Source of the DNA: Phallusia mammillata
Taxonomy: Eukaryota > Chordata > Ascidiacea > Phlebobranchia > Ascidiidae
Assembly: GCA_003260075.1 (NCBI GenBank)
Contig: QLIY01000367.1
Location: 79,059 to 143,058, forward strand
Direction of reading: 5' to 3'
DNA length: 64,000 nt
Under the pieces are notes generated by a model. The model searched no databases. It was not told where the DNA came from and was given only the letters and a program-made list of their open reading frames with translations. The position numbers were made by a program, and so were the translations under genes. Positions 53,896 through 64,000 of the stretch are shown here, in pieces (the stretch's first letter is position 1; each line of letters opens with the position of its first letter).

Positions 53896-56800
53896 ACGCG
53901 TAAAGTGCATTTTGTCGAGTTTTTACTTCGACATTTTCGGTCTTCGCCGCTCGGCAGTTATGCGCGCCCCATGAAGTGCAGATGCAAAGCTCTAGGGCAC
54001 GACTTGTTGCTGTATTGATTAACATGGGCGAATATAAGGGACATTAATGATCTTCTGGGCAGGATCGATCGCTGTGAGTCCTGTTCGATCATTAGCACTT
54101 ATCTGCGCTTCTAATGGATTAAGCATTTACTGGCGACTCCGCACGGGGAAGATGCTTTTCCAGTGGGAAAAATACATATGTGTTGCCCTGTTGGGCCTAA
54201 ATGGATAAACACAGGCGCAACAGTGTACAAAGATTGTAAACAACCAAGTTAACAGTCGTGCCGAATTGAGCTAACTTAATTGTTTGACATATTTATTGAT
54301 CCCGAATTCCCCTGTATTAATTTGCATATTTATCGTCAAAAATTTAACTATAAATTTCTGCAATAAAAAGTGTTTCTTTATAACTTATAAACTGATGTAG
54401 ATTGATCAACTCTTTCTTGTAAGAATCGTATTGGGTTCAATTCAGAGAGCGCATAACCAACGCGTTTAAAGGTTTCTAATTGTTTTGAATAATCCACATA
54501 CCACTGCAACATAACTAAGATAAGGTCAAAACATTCAACGACCAGGGCGTTGAATTCCTCTCATGTGGCGCGTTTTAAGTTTTACGCCGAAACTTCTTAA
54601 GCCAACAAACATAAGTTCAAATTTTCATCTATTTCCCACAATACGTGTCCAATAATTTCAACAAAATATTGTCAGTAGTGGTTAAAAACAATATCTACAT
54701 TCCAAAATACGCTGTTGTCATGCTATGAATAACTTTAAACCCTTAATATTTCAAACATAGTAAGCCAGGCCTATTGAAATCATCCCAACTTCAAATTTTA
54801 AGATACAAAACTATGCTTGTACAACAATCTTTCTGAACCAACGTATACTCAAAAAAGACGAACCGATTTACGGATAATTAATCTTAGTAAACTGAAAACT
54901 TTAGTTACATTAAACCCGAGATGTTTAGTGTCACAAAAATTCCCAACTTAACCCACCTGTGGGACTGGAACTGTCGGCGCTGTGGTGATGATGTTGAGGT
55001 TGCTGTTGAGGGTGTGGGTGGGGTTGCGGGGGCTGATGATGATTCATAGTACTTGATGGCCCCATGGGGGTCGATCCGCTTGCCCCCATAACTGAGGGAT
55101 GAATGTTGCTGCTTTCCCCCGAAATCTGGGGCCGAGACGATGGGGCTTCTTGGGGGTAAAACGACTGAAAATCATAAAAGATAAATCATTAGATTTCGTT
55201 TGATACTCTAGTTCCGGTAAAGCATTAAATATTGGTCGTCAATCGACGTTTTGCGACGTAGCAATAGTGTGGTTGTAAAAATAGAACACTTAAATCACGT
55301 AATATTAGCATACCTAGCAACGGGATTTGTTACATGACTATGATCTCTTTCATTGCACAATTCGAGCAATTTGCATATTACACAATACACACTATACTTG
55401 ACACTTTAGATTTGAGGATTTTATCACTAAGACGTTAATATTCCTGTTTCAAATTGAACATGAAACAGACACTGTCATATATATATTGTCGCGGAAGGGT
55501 TGATTTTCACGAAGTCTATCATTTTAACCTAAGCGGTCGCGTTACTTATTTAGCTTGTAGTAAATGAGCCGCATCCCGAAAAGCCACGGAGCAAGACTGG
55601 CAAGCTGAAATAAAACTTGTCCTGTGTCACGACTTATTTGAAATCCGAATGATTGATTAGTCGTTCACAAATCACGTGATTCAACGCACAAATCAAAGCC
55701 CCCGCGCGCTCTGTCTCTGTGTTATTTATTTCCACGAGGAAAGTAAATACAAAAACACGCAACACATGGTTCGAGCACAGGTGCACAGCAATGCGAGCTT
55801 AGATCCGATGAGATAAGGCTAACGACACGGAGGTGGGCGATAAATCTACGGACTCTTGTATTTACGGCTCAAAGTATCGTTGCACTTCAGGGAAGAAATG
55901 TTTCACTGCGTTTTGTTTAGTCAATAAACAGTTTGCTTTCAACCCGGCGTTAGCACATTTACCGCTTGTGTCAAATAAACAAAAACAAATTTGACAACCT
56001 GACATCTGGCAACGAAGCATTCCTTTGTCAAATTGCTATTTTCTACAAACGTAACTTGCGTACTTACCATATTTAGTGACTCTCTACAAATTCGTACTGG
56101 TATATTAACAGAGCTAATGTTTGATTGATCTACGCAAGTAAACAACGGACAGATCTGAATGAACGCAGCTAACCATCAACAGTTTATATAACAAGCGCAT
56201 TCGTATCACGCAATGACATTAATTCGGACGTTACTCAGTTGATCTTTGCCAGTTAATCCCCTGCTTGAACATGCACTGTACAACAGGTGCATTTGACAAC
56301 AACGTCACAATACATCGCGACGTGACGACACAATGGAAATCGGTGAATGCGGAAAACGCGATCGGATTTATCCAGTAGCGACACGTGGCTGATATGACTT
56401 AAAAATTCGACTTGTGTGCTTTGTATGATAATGTTTGTGTTCATCTGTTCTAGTGTACGATGGAAATACGCCAATTGGCATGGAGAGAAAAAAGATTATG
56501 ATACTCGAAAACTGAATCTAAAAACGTTTACTGGTTGTTTTCGTACTGTCAAATTTACTGTTTCTGCATGATTCCGAATGTTTAGCGATTCTATTTGAAT
56601 AAGAAATCGATGATTTTGTTTTTTGCAAGCCATATGCACATACCTGTACGAATATACATTTATTTAATTCATTAAGGCAACTACTTGGACATAGAATTTG
56701 TTCAACAAAAGTGTTACTACACAAAGTTGGAGGAACACTGACTCAAAAATAAGCGTTTTAAGACACTTTGTTACCAAAGCAGCCAAACTCGATATCGATT

Positions 56801-59800
56801 TAAACGGTTTTTATGCAAAGGATTTGAATTGAATAGATTTCGAACCAAGGTTTTAACCGCAAGCAATTCGTGAAGCTAGTGCGAACTTGGCTCCATAAGA
56901 GAGCTGCATAGGAAACGGCCTTGCCGTAAAATTGACAAAATATCGAGTTTTCTTATCAGCCTGAACGATCTTATACCCGGACTGATAACGCAGCGCAAAA
57001 CGGCGGGCATCGTAACAAGTAAACCTGCCTGCAATATGGGTGGCCTTATATCAGCACCTGCCCGTGATTCGGCTTCTATGCCAATTTTCCGTAATACTGA
57101 CTTATGCTGGACTTGAGCGGATTTCGACCCCCTAGAAGCAAATCAGTTTTACGTTTGAAATCCAACGCAAAAGCGAATTCGATAACACGATTTTTTCATT
57201 AAAATCGACATTTTCAATAGCAGGGAAGACATTTTAGCCCCCCCCCCCGACTTGAGCGGATTTCGACCCACTAGAAGCAAATCAGTTTTACGTTTGAAAT
57301 CCAACGCAAAAGCGGATTCGATAACGTGATTTTTTTCATTAAAATCGACATTTTCAATAGCAGGGAAGACATTTTAGTGCTCGATTTAAGAATAGGACGC
57401 TTTATCTTTGTGTGTGGCAAGGTTTTTTGTGTTCAAAAAAAAAATTGTGACAATGTGTTGACTTTTAAGTACTTATTTGAACTTGATGTAACAAAAATGT
57501 AAAACATTTTAAACCAAATGCCTCAAGTAAATGGAAACCATTGTTTCACAAACCTAATAAAAGTGTTTTAAGGTTTAACTTTCACAAGTTTTTTTCTGCA
57601 TTTAGATTAAGCCTGTTGTCGGACGTTTAATTGCATTTGGTGATGTCAGCTTCTAAACGGGGCCAAGAGAGGAAAAACGCCAAGCTCTTTCACAGGTAAT
57701 TATCGCTTTAGGCTGCTATCAAAACAATGTTGAAGTGCAGTGGGATGGCACTGAGTGAAAACGAACAAAGGTTGTGGATTAAAAATGCGCGGAGGTTTCA
57801 ATATTTCATCGAATGTTTAAGCGATGCTATCTCGTGTTTAACTCAGGCGCGTATTGTGGCCCTTGCTGGATGATGCATAAAACATAACGTTTACGGGCAG
57901 GGAATAAGCGGCTGGAAGCTGATGTATGAATATTGGCAATCGGTGAAAAACCTTTGTCAACTTGTGTCATAAATCACAGGCGCTGAAACTCAAATATCGA
58001 AACTACATAACTTTCTTTGCTGTGCTGTTCCTTTTGATGGGAATTATCGTGCACGTAGCAAGAGTTATACCACATTTACATTATACCTTGCATCAGAATG
58101 CACAACACTTTATATCAGCTTAAGAAAACATTGGCACAAGATTTTTGAAAGAGCTTTTTATCGTTAGCCATTTGCCATGCTACTTTTACGTTGCCAGTGA
58201 CAGAACAGTCGTGATCACGTGGCTTAGGGTGTGCTACGCCCTGTCATCGAACCCAGCGTGCCCGGGTAACTGCAGTTTGCGTGTAAACACCCACATCAGT
58301 ATTTCCGACAGGTTTTTTTGCCTAATTAATTGCCAACATCCCTTCACCAGCGCTGAGGGTTTCAGGGATGCTTACAAATACACAAACAACATAGGTTGGG
58401 AGGGGCAACATCCGGACACCTGTCACGATGGCACGTGACTTTAAAAACGATGCTGATTGGTTCACTCCCTTAAGTTTCAAAACAATGTAAATTTTAACAT
58501 TTTCAACATGACTTTGTCATCAACTGGGATAAGTCGAAAAGACGCGCAATAAAACAGGGATTTAAGAATGAACGCAAAACTGCCATAATTTATTCCCCGC
58601 TCTAAACCGCAGAACACTAAGAACGAAATGAATCAAGTCTGTTTCTTCACTATAAATATTGACAGAATTTTGCGATTGATTCTTCAAGAAGAGATCAGGG
58701 GACTTTTCATAATTTGATTCTGTTAACTCGGTTTGCGCCGGCAATGTATGGGTTTTGCGCAAGGAAGACTTGAAAGCCTGCGTCGGCTTGTTCTAAGGTT
58801 TTCGAGACGATTTTTCGAATGCATCACGCCCTGAGCAAACCTTTGTTACGATAAGAGCAGGCGCATCGCGCGTCGGACGCTTAAAACAATCGCTTAGCTG
58901 GCGCTTATATCCTTGCCGGTAAATATTTGGCCGCGTATATTGGTATAAAAGGGAATCAATAAAAACAAACTTTGTTTTCGGCGCAGGCGGTCGCTTCGTC
59001 GTGGCAACGTTCGCTTATTCGATCGGCTCTTATTGGCCGAACACTCCAACTGCTAGTTAGATCAGAGAACGCGCGGCTTATTCAAAGGAACAATTAATGA
59101 TTGTCGGAGACTGGGGGAGGGGGGCGGTCCAAAACGTCCCGTGTCGCGAAACAGACAAATATTGATACTTGTATAACGCTCGATGTACATAAGTGTATGC
59201 TCTGGTGCCATGAAATAATGCGAGGCAAGGTTTCTGTTGTTGGTTTGTCGCTATTATTGACGGCGCTTTGAATTGAGACTTGCTCTGACTTGCTGTATTA
59301 ATGAATTTGCGTCTTGATCAGGGCGAATATTGAGGGCCATAACATGTAATGACTTGGACTTCACTCACTATAAGTAAACGTTGAGGCAATATTACCGGAA
59401 CTTGTAAGTAACAAAGGCCGATCTGTTGGTGCGACGTGTTTGCTGGAAATTGTACGTGTTTTGTTTTGCTAAAATGGTGAAATAACAGTAGCAAATCAAT
59501 GCTTCTTTAACTCACTAAGCCAGCAATAGTTGTTTATAGGATACAATATTTATTCGTGTTGAAATCATTAATCTCTGATCCAAATGCGATACAATGACTC
59601 TTAACAGAATCCTAATAGTTTTATGTTAGCAATTGTTTTTTACTTTTCCTATTTCAATACACAGCGATGCGAGTTTAGCAACGTTTTGTTTGACTTTGTG
59701 CTTCGAAAGTGCGAACAACCCATCGGTCAATGTCCTCTGCAAAGCCTCGTTTGCGGTTCGGGAGAGCGCAAGCATCCAGCGATGGTTTCTCTGTCTGTTG

Positions 59801-62366
59801 GCATCGTACAGAGCTGAGCGGTTATCTAAGTTTGGCGCAGTTAAATCAACAGCAGGATTATGGAAAGTGGGTTGAGATGATAACTCGGTCTTTCACTCGT
59901 AGAGACTTTCCACAAAATCCTGACTGCTTGCATTACATTCAAAGGTAATGTTTCAAGCAGCCAAACTAACGCCCAAGAACTTGGAAGGCCACAAAACTGC
60001 TTATTTGCTCTCTACTTCTACTTATACTCAACCAATACTTGCACTGATGAACCCCCCCCCCGATACTTGTATAACGCTCGATGTACATAAGTGTATGCTC
60101 TGGTGCCATAAAATAATGCGAGGCAAGGTTTCTGTTGTTGATTTGTCGCTATTATTAACGGCGCTTTGAATTGAGACTTGCTCTGACTTGCTTTGCTAAT
60201 GAATTTGCGTCTTGATCAGGCGAGTATTGAAGGCAATAACATGTAATGACTTGGACTTCACTCACTATAAGTAAACGTAGAGGCAATATTACCGGAACTT
60301 GTAAGTAACAAAGGCCGATCTGTTGGTGCGACGTGTTTGCTGGAAATTGAACGTGTTTTGTTTTACTAAAATGGTGAAATAACAATAGTAAATCAATGCT
60401 TGCGAAAATAACTAAGCCAGAAATAGTTCTTTATAGGAAACAAAATTTAATCATGTTGAAATTATTAATCACTTTTCCAAATAGAATCCAGTGATAAGAG
60501 TCACTCTTGACAAAATCCCAATACTCTTCTGTCTACTTTGTCTATTTCACAACACAGTCCATTATAAAGCTAGTTTAGCAACGATGCCCCCCCCCCTTTC
60601 CACAAAATCCTGACTGCTTGCATTACATTCAAAGGTAATGTTTCTAACAGCCAAACTAACGCCCAAGAACTTGGAAGGCCACAAAACTGCTGATTTGCTG
60701 TCTAAATCTTCTTCTACTTCTACTCAACCAATACTTGTACTGATGATGCTTGAAGCGAGATATATAAATATCTCAAAATCTTAAGGACGAATGACTCGAT
60801 GTTTTTTTCATAAACTTAACACAACCAAGATTCGTAACTAGATCAACGATGACGATAAACGCTCCTTGGTCAATTTGTGTATGTTTAAATGGAGAAATAC
60901 ATATGTGACTTTTGGCATTTAACAAATAACCTTGTAAAACTGCTTGCGTTTGCAACGTGTATGCTGGCTTGTGGTGGGAACTTCGACACCATGAGGTGGA
61001 GTATTGCGTAAGCTCGACTTAAGGTCGGTGACATATTGCGTTGCGTGATTGGCGCAACCGCACAGACGACGTAATTAGCGGAGCTATGATATACGACTTT
61101 GTCCACGTCGTGTAGGTTATTTGTACGGCGATCTTTACGATATTTGAACAAGACAAGGCGGGTTAGTTGTGCCGCTACCGCCTTTTGTTTGTCAGCCATT
61201 CCACAAATTGATGCAATACGCGCGATGCTTGCCGATAATGTTTGATGTCCCTCCTCAGAAATCGATCCAAGAACGTCGACATTATGTTGCTACTGTGATG
61301 TTACAAAGACGAAAGCTTCCAAACGCGATTTTTATCAAAATTCATGAAAATCAAATGCATAAAGCACGAAGTTCCATATTAGACTACCACCGTTTTGAGA
61401 TAAATTACGAAAACTTCTCGATTTCATTGTGACGTCACTATATAATCAACTGATCTTCTGCGTTTTTTAAATTTTAATCACTTCGATTTTGTTTGGCAAT
61501 TTTAAGTTTTTTGGTCGCGCGTCTTATTGTCGCGTCACAATGTTCGACGCCATTTTATTACAATTATGACTCTTTACACAAACAATTGTAAAACGTCACC
61601 TTATGACGCGGGCGTTGAACCGACGCAAAAAAAAACAAGTTTGTTACCATCAAAGACCAGCAAGTAATATAAAAAAAGGTGGACCACTTTCTATGCTATC
61701 AGTGCCTATGTTTATCTTGTAACGAAACATTTTAAAGTTATTGTATATCTGTCACCAAATACTGCAAGACACCACCCCCCCCCCAAACGTCACCTTATGA
61801 CGCGGGCGTTGAACCGACGCAAAAAAAAACAAACAAGTTTGTTACCATCAAAGACCAGCAAGTAATATAAAACAGGTGGACCACTTTCTATGCTATCAGT
61901 GCCTATGTTTATCATGTAACGAAACATTTTAAAGTTATTACATATCTGTCACCAAATGTTGCAAGACACCACTATGTGTTTATAACTGGCAACGAAATAC
62001 AACCATAAGCCAATAGCCAACATAAATGTGCCAAGTTTGCGTTCTAACAAACTGAAATTGTATTGCAGGACATGGAAGGGTGGAGATATATCAGTAGTCT
62101 GCAAAGTCAAGTGCAACACAGGAAATGTCATTCTTACAAGGAACCCCACAAAGCGAAGCAATTAGATTAAGGTAAAAAAAGAAACTGATTTGATTTCGAA
62201 ATTAATGCGACCCCTGGAGTTTTTCCCTTTGGACTTAACTTAGCAATATCGCCATTGCCACGACACACAGGCAGCTTTATTGTGTCGCTGAGCTTTTTCT
62301 GGAAATCAAACAATGACAGAGCGGCTTCTTTAATTACTTTTTGCCGCCGATATATCATGCGTGCGT

Positions 62367-62453
<87 letters not shown>

Positions 62454-63371
62454 TCGTACGGCAGCTTTAATCAAAGCCGTATACCGAACGGCGCGCTGCT
62501 TGGATTTACGGTTGCCGACAAAATGTTTTTGGTCTTGTTGAGATGTTGACGAAAGACGAGTTAAGTCGATCGTAAATCTTGGAAATAACCCGATGGAAAA
62601 ATCATTCTGGAATCTTCAAATAGCGGGAATTTTTGCTATTTGCGTTGCAAGTGTTGTTTGACAGATAGCGGATAGAAATAATACAACACACCCATCGTAA
62701 AAAGCTACCAATATTTTTCTGTCACACCTTTCCAAATCGAAACATGCGGCCAAATGTTTTACCAAAAACTTTGGTTCAACTTTTAAAAACAAGACAAAAA
62801 CAACGTAATCTTAAAAAATCTGAATATTTTCGAGAACCAACCAACAACCTACATGAGCTAACGAATAAGTGTTATTGTGGCAAAACAATGGAATAATTCT
62901 AGTTCCCACCTGTCCGGAGCTTCCCCCCACATCAAGGCCCTCCGATTTTGACGTCATAGCACCGTCACGATCGTCTATGACGAGATCAATGGGCATTTTC
63001 CCTTTAAGGCAGTTGATATACCGAGACGTGAAGTTTTGACACAATTCGTGAACCTATAAAGTGAATAGCTTGTATTTAATATCCTTTGCAATTACGCTGA
63101 TGTAATTGGCAAACTTGTACAACTGCGATACAGTTTTTTTGTCTGTTGTATTTGGTTTGTTCAATGCAGTGTTTCTTCTAAAGTTCTCACTCAATGAAGC
63201 TTTCATTTGGGTATTTATCTCAGAATTAGACGTATGTAAATGTCTTGTTCACTCTTGACTTATAAACTTTAGCATGACTGCATGCCTAAAATAGAAGCTT
63301 GATAAATTAACATAACTCACTTTTTCGAGTTCCAGAAGATGAAACCTCAGGACTTGTATCGACAAAATCAT
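39124..63371 (-). CDS. Meis: Meis-class TALE homeobox transcription factor, 5' end outside window
   Basis: Coding exons in transcript order: 63371-63321, 63053-62910, 55164-54957, 48745-48597 (near-identical second copy at 49721-49573), 46885-46809, 40178-40120, 39777-39673, 39470-39124. All phases agree, giving 379 residues plus stop in this window. Content: the end of the Meis/PKNOX (Pbx-binding) region, a His/Gln/Pro linker, the TALE homeodomain and a C-terminal transactivation region. Known role: binds TGACAG-type sites as a cofactor of Pbx and Hox proteins in the nucleus and patterns body axis, head and limb-like structures. Exon boundaries match those of vertebrate MEIS1. The upstream exons, with the start codon and the first part of the Meis domain, must lie beyond 64000. 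The long CpG-rich introns contrast with the short introns of its neighbours. Confidence 0.96.
39673..39777 (-). CDS. Meis: Meis C-terminal exon A
   Basis: It encodes [20 protein letters not shown] then [15 protein letters not shown]. This matches the vertebrate MEIS segment reading YxPDGQPMxxFxxDGQxHM, part of the C-terminal activation region. Phase is 1 in and 1 out, with acceptor cattgcag and donor gtaaaa. Confidence 0.93.
40120..40178 (-). CDS. Meis: Meis homeobox exon 3: recognition helix
   Basis: A 59-nt exon encoding [19 protein letters not shown], the DNA-contacting part of helix 3 and the conserved Meis extension behind it. It follows a 6.6-kb intron that splits the recognition helix at Trp48/Phe49 of the homeodomain. 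The acceptor is gttttgcag, the donor gtaggt. Confidence 0.97.
40179..46808. other. Meis intron, 6.6 kb, within the homeobox
   Basis: Unlike the RASA1 introns this one is visibly rich in CG dinucleotides, especially 40.3-45.3 kb, with many gcgc, cgcg and tcgc strings. No G or C run of 8 or more occurs, so it seems gap-free. ORFs such as 43236-43667 and 42722-43042 are open because of the base composition and show no domain. A developmental gene intron of this size could hold enhancers, but none can be named from sequence. Confidence 0.6.
46809..46885 (-). CDS. Meis: Meis homeobox exon 2: TALE loop, helix 2 and start of helix 3
   Basis: It encodes [19 protein letters not shown] then ILQVNNW. 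The PYP tripeptide between helices 1 and 2 is the three-residue loop extension that defines TALE homeodomains. The exon ends within the Trp codon (tg|g) of the recognition helix. The acceptor is ttcttcag at 46886, the donor gtaaga. Confidence 0.97.
46886..48596. other. Meis intron, 1.7 kb
   Basis: No coding content. It contains a 67-G run at 48089-48155 with unrelated flanks, probably a gap of estimated length. Poly-Pro ORFs on the minus strand here are produced by that run. Confidence 0.7.
48089..48155. other. 67-G run, flanks unrelated
   Basis: In the Meis intron between homeobox exons 1 and 2. Confidence 0.7.
48597..48745 (-). CDS. Meis: Meis homeobox exon 1, proximal copy
   Basis: It encodes [20 protein letters not shown], a basic [11 protein letters not shown] arm and [19 protein letters not shown], the start of the homeodomain through helix 1. 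It enters in phase 1 and leaves in phase 0, joining exactly to HPYPSEDQ in the next exon. It differs from vertebrate MEIS by Gln for Val in IFPKVATN and Asn for His in LFQHLT. The 149-nt exon is identical in the copy at 49573-49721. Confidence 0.95.
49301..49311. other. G spacer between the two Meis homeobox exon copies
   Basis: Separates the two repeat copies of about 970 bp (48323-49300, 49312-50279). Last G run in the window. Confidence 0.8.
49573..49721 (-). CDS. Meis: Meis homeobox exon 1, second copy (probable haplotype duplicate)
   Basis: Identical in coding sequence and splice sites to 48597-48745 and embedded in a direct repeat of about 970 bp (48323-49300 and 49312-50279). The two are separated by an 11-G run. 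Using both copies in one mRNA is impossible: because the exon enters in phase 1 and leaves in phase 0, the second would be read gaa-gca-cac-tag and stop at once. So either the copy is an assembly duplicate of the other allele (favoured) or the exons would have to be mutually exclusive. Confidence 0.75.
51023..51032. other. 10-C spacer between overlapping copies
   Basis: Copies 50937-51022 and 51033-51119 (aaataatattttttaacttt ... gtttggtaaat). First C run in the window. Confidence 0.85.
51366..51419. other. 54-C run, flanks unrelated
   Basis: Within the Meis intron. It opens a poly-Gly ORF on the minus strand. Confidence 0.7.
53821..53895. other. 75-C run, flanks unrelated
   Basis: Within the Meis intron. 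It opens a poly-Gly ORF on the minus strand. Confidence 0.7.
54957..55164 (-). CDS. Meis: Meis linker exon, Pro/Gln/His-rich
   Basis: This 208-nt exon keeps phase (0 in, 1 out). It encodes a Ser/Pro-rich stretch followed by [20 protein letters not shown] and SADSSSPTG. Position and phase match the linker exon of vertebrate MEIS1, although residues are not conserved. The acceptor is gattttcag at 55165, the donor gtgggt below 54957. Low-complexity linkers like this are expected to be disordered. Confidence 0.9.
57238..57248. other. 10-C spacer (plus one natural C) between overlapping copies
   Basis: Copies 57111-57237 and 57249-57377 (gacttgagcggatttcgacc ... gacattttag). Confidence 0.85.
60052..60596. 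other. 525-bp segment between two 10-C spacers
   Basis: C runs at 60052-60061 and 60587-60596 enclose a segment matching 59163-59660. The sequence after the second run matches 59909-60051. Together they repeat 59163-60051 with a gap of about 250 bp in the middle. Confidence 0.8.
61775..61784. other. 10-C spacer between overlapping copies
   Basis: Copies 61593-61773 and 61785-61972 (aaacgtcaccttatgacgcg ... aagacacca). Confidence 0.85.
62368..62449. other. 82-C run, flanks unrelated
   Basis: In the Meis intron next to the Meis-domain exons. Source of the poly-Pro ORFs at 62255-62549. Confidence 0.7.
62910..63371 (-). CDS. Meis: Meis exons: end of Meis/PKNOX domain
   Basis: Exon 63371-63321 encodes [17 protein letters not shown], and exon 63053-62910 continues [19 protein letters not shown] then [12 protein letters not shown]. 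These are hallmark blocks of the second half of the Meis/PKNOX domain that contacts Pbx. Acceptors are ctttttag and actttatag; donors are gtgagt and gtggga. After [12 protein letters not shown] the sequence turns Ser/Gly-rich, as in vertebrate MEIS. Confidence 0.96.
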
Positions 63372-64000
63372 CTAAAAAAGTAATCATAAATTTGTAGACC
63401 CGAAATTGACATAATTCATTCACCTTCAAACTTCCTTGTACGATACGGAAGAAGTCTTAAGGGTTTAATTTTCGCACCAGAGTTCCTCAAACAAGGAACG
63501 AAACAACAACTGAGGCGGCCTGGTATCGGTTAATTAATCACTCGTGTATAGCTCAAGCAAATTCGGTATTCCAAGGTAGCTTTGCACAGGTTTCTATAGC
63601 CTTCCTATGACGGTATTTTTCCCAGTACCCGTCGCCGCACGTGGCAAGAAATATTGTAATAGGAGCCAGCAGGAAAACAGGCACCTTAATTGACGTTATT
63701 ACAAGCCGACATGAAGTTAATCAGCCTAAATCAGCGAACCTCGCGCGGTTTTCTATACGTTGCCGCACGTTAAGACTTGGATGGCGAAAAAAATAAAACA
63801 CACAAAGGACACTCTGGCCAATCTGTGCAAAGTTTCACTTTAAATTTAGAACGTAACTAACTGTTAAATTATTTTCAACTTAATTGTTAAATCTTGAATT
63901 TCAAGATGTAGCATGTGTTTCTAGATGATCTACAATCAAGGGTATTTTGTGTTCGATTTGGGAAAGGCCAACACAGATTTCGGTCGTTCATACATTATCC
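63372..64000. other. Meis intron sequence at right edge
   Basis: Upstream of the first visible Meis exon (minus strand). The next 5' exon, which should encode the KPLFSSNPELDNL-type block, is not present, so this is intron. Confidence 0.6.

Larger units (their letters stand above)
49722..54956. other. Meis intron, 5.2 kb, with the change from G to C runs
   Basis: Contains the rest of the second repeat copy up to 50279, a 10-C spacer at 51023-51032, a 54-C run at 51366-51419 and a 75-C run at 53821-53895. A fragment of the 4285-type interspersed family lies at about 51195-51255. No exon was found between the homeobox and linker exons. Confidence 0.65.
55165..62909. other. Meis intron, 7.7 kb
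   Basis: No coding exon recognised. C runs occur at 57238-57248, 60052-60061, 60587-60596, 61775-61784 and 62368-62449. All but the last separate repeated flanks. Several stretches are CpG-rich (58.8-59.1 kb). Confidence 0.6.

Noticed and set aside
58200..58290. tRNA-like segment
   Set aside because: A B-box-like string (atcgaaccc) is present, but no cloverleaf could be folded by eye.

Overview
The window is animal nuclear DNA: AT-rich, intron-rich, with GT-AG introns of about 0.1-1 kb inside two genes and much longer ones in a third. Three well-conserved developmental and signalling genes are readable exon by exon: a single RNF43/ZNRF3-type E3 ligase, a RASA1-type p120 RasGAP and a Meis-class TALE homeobox gene. 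The compact introns, many short non-autonomous transposons and strong haplotype divergence suggest an invertebrate deuterostome, most likely an ascidian tunicate such as Ciona or a relative. The species call is an inference; the gene identities are not in doubt.

Layout: 1-4584 is repeat-bearing sequence with no recognised gene. 4585-12650 (+) is the RNF43/ZNRF3 homologue (11 exons: signal peptide, PA ectodomain, one membrane helix, RING-H2, long Ser/His-rich tail). 15320-31845 (+) is RASA1 (22 exons, 955 codons: SH2-SH3-SH2-PH-C2-RasGAP). 31846-39123 is intergenic, between two convergent genes. 39124-63371 (-) is the 3' part of Meis (8 distinct exons: end of the Meis/PKNOX region, linker, three exons encoding the TALE homeodomain, His/Ala-rich C-terminus). 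Its 5' exons lie beyond the right edge. The genes are not an operon: one dampens Wnt receptors, one switches off Ras, one is a transcription factor.

Mobile and repeated DNA: several hAT-type non-autonomous elements, five with perfect 8-bp target duplications, sit in introns or between genes. There are also a palindromic MITE, a 9-bp minisatellite and several low-copy interspersed families. Some of these carry a hammerhead-like CTGATGA / stem / GAAAC core.

The most important observation concerns the assembly. The window has about 25 long G or C homopolymers. The short ones are almost all exactly 10 bases and separate two near-identical direct copies of 40-980 bp. The long ones (about 23-82 bases) mostly separate unrelated flanks. 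This is what is expected if scaffold gaps (a fixed 10 for overlapping contig ends, an estimated length otherwise) had been written as G instead of N. All are G up to 49,311 and all are C from 51,023 onward, so a segment was probably reverse-complemented and joined inside a Meis intron. The duplicated Meis homeobox exon, the frame break in the RNF43/ZNRF3 tail and every poly-Gly or poly-Pro ORF follow from this and should not be read as biology without checking.
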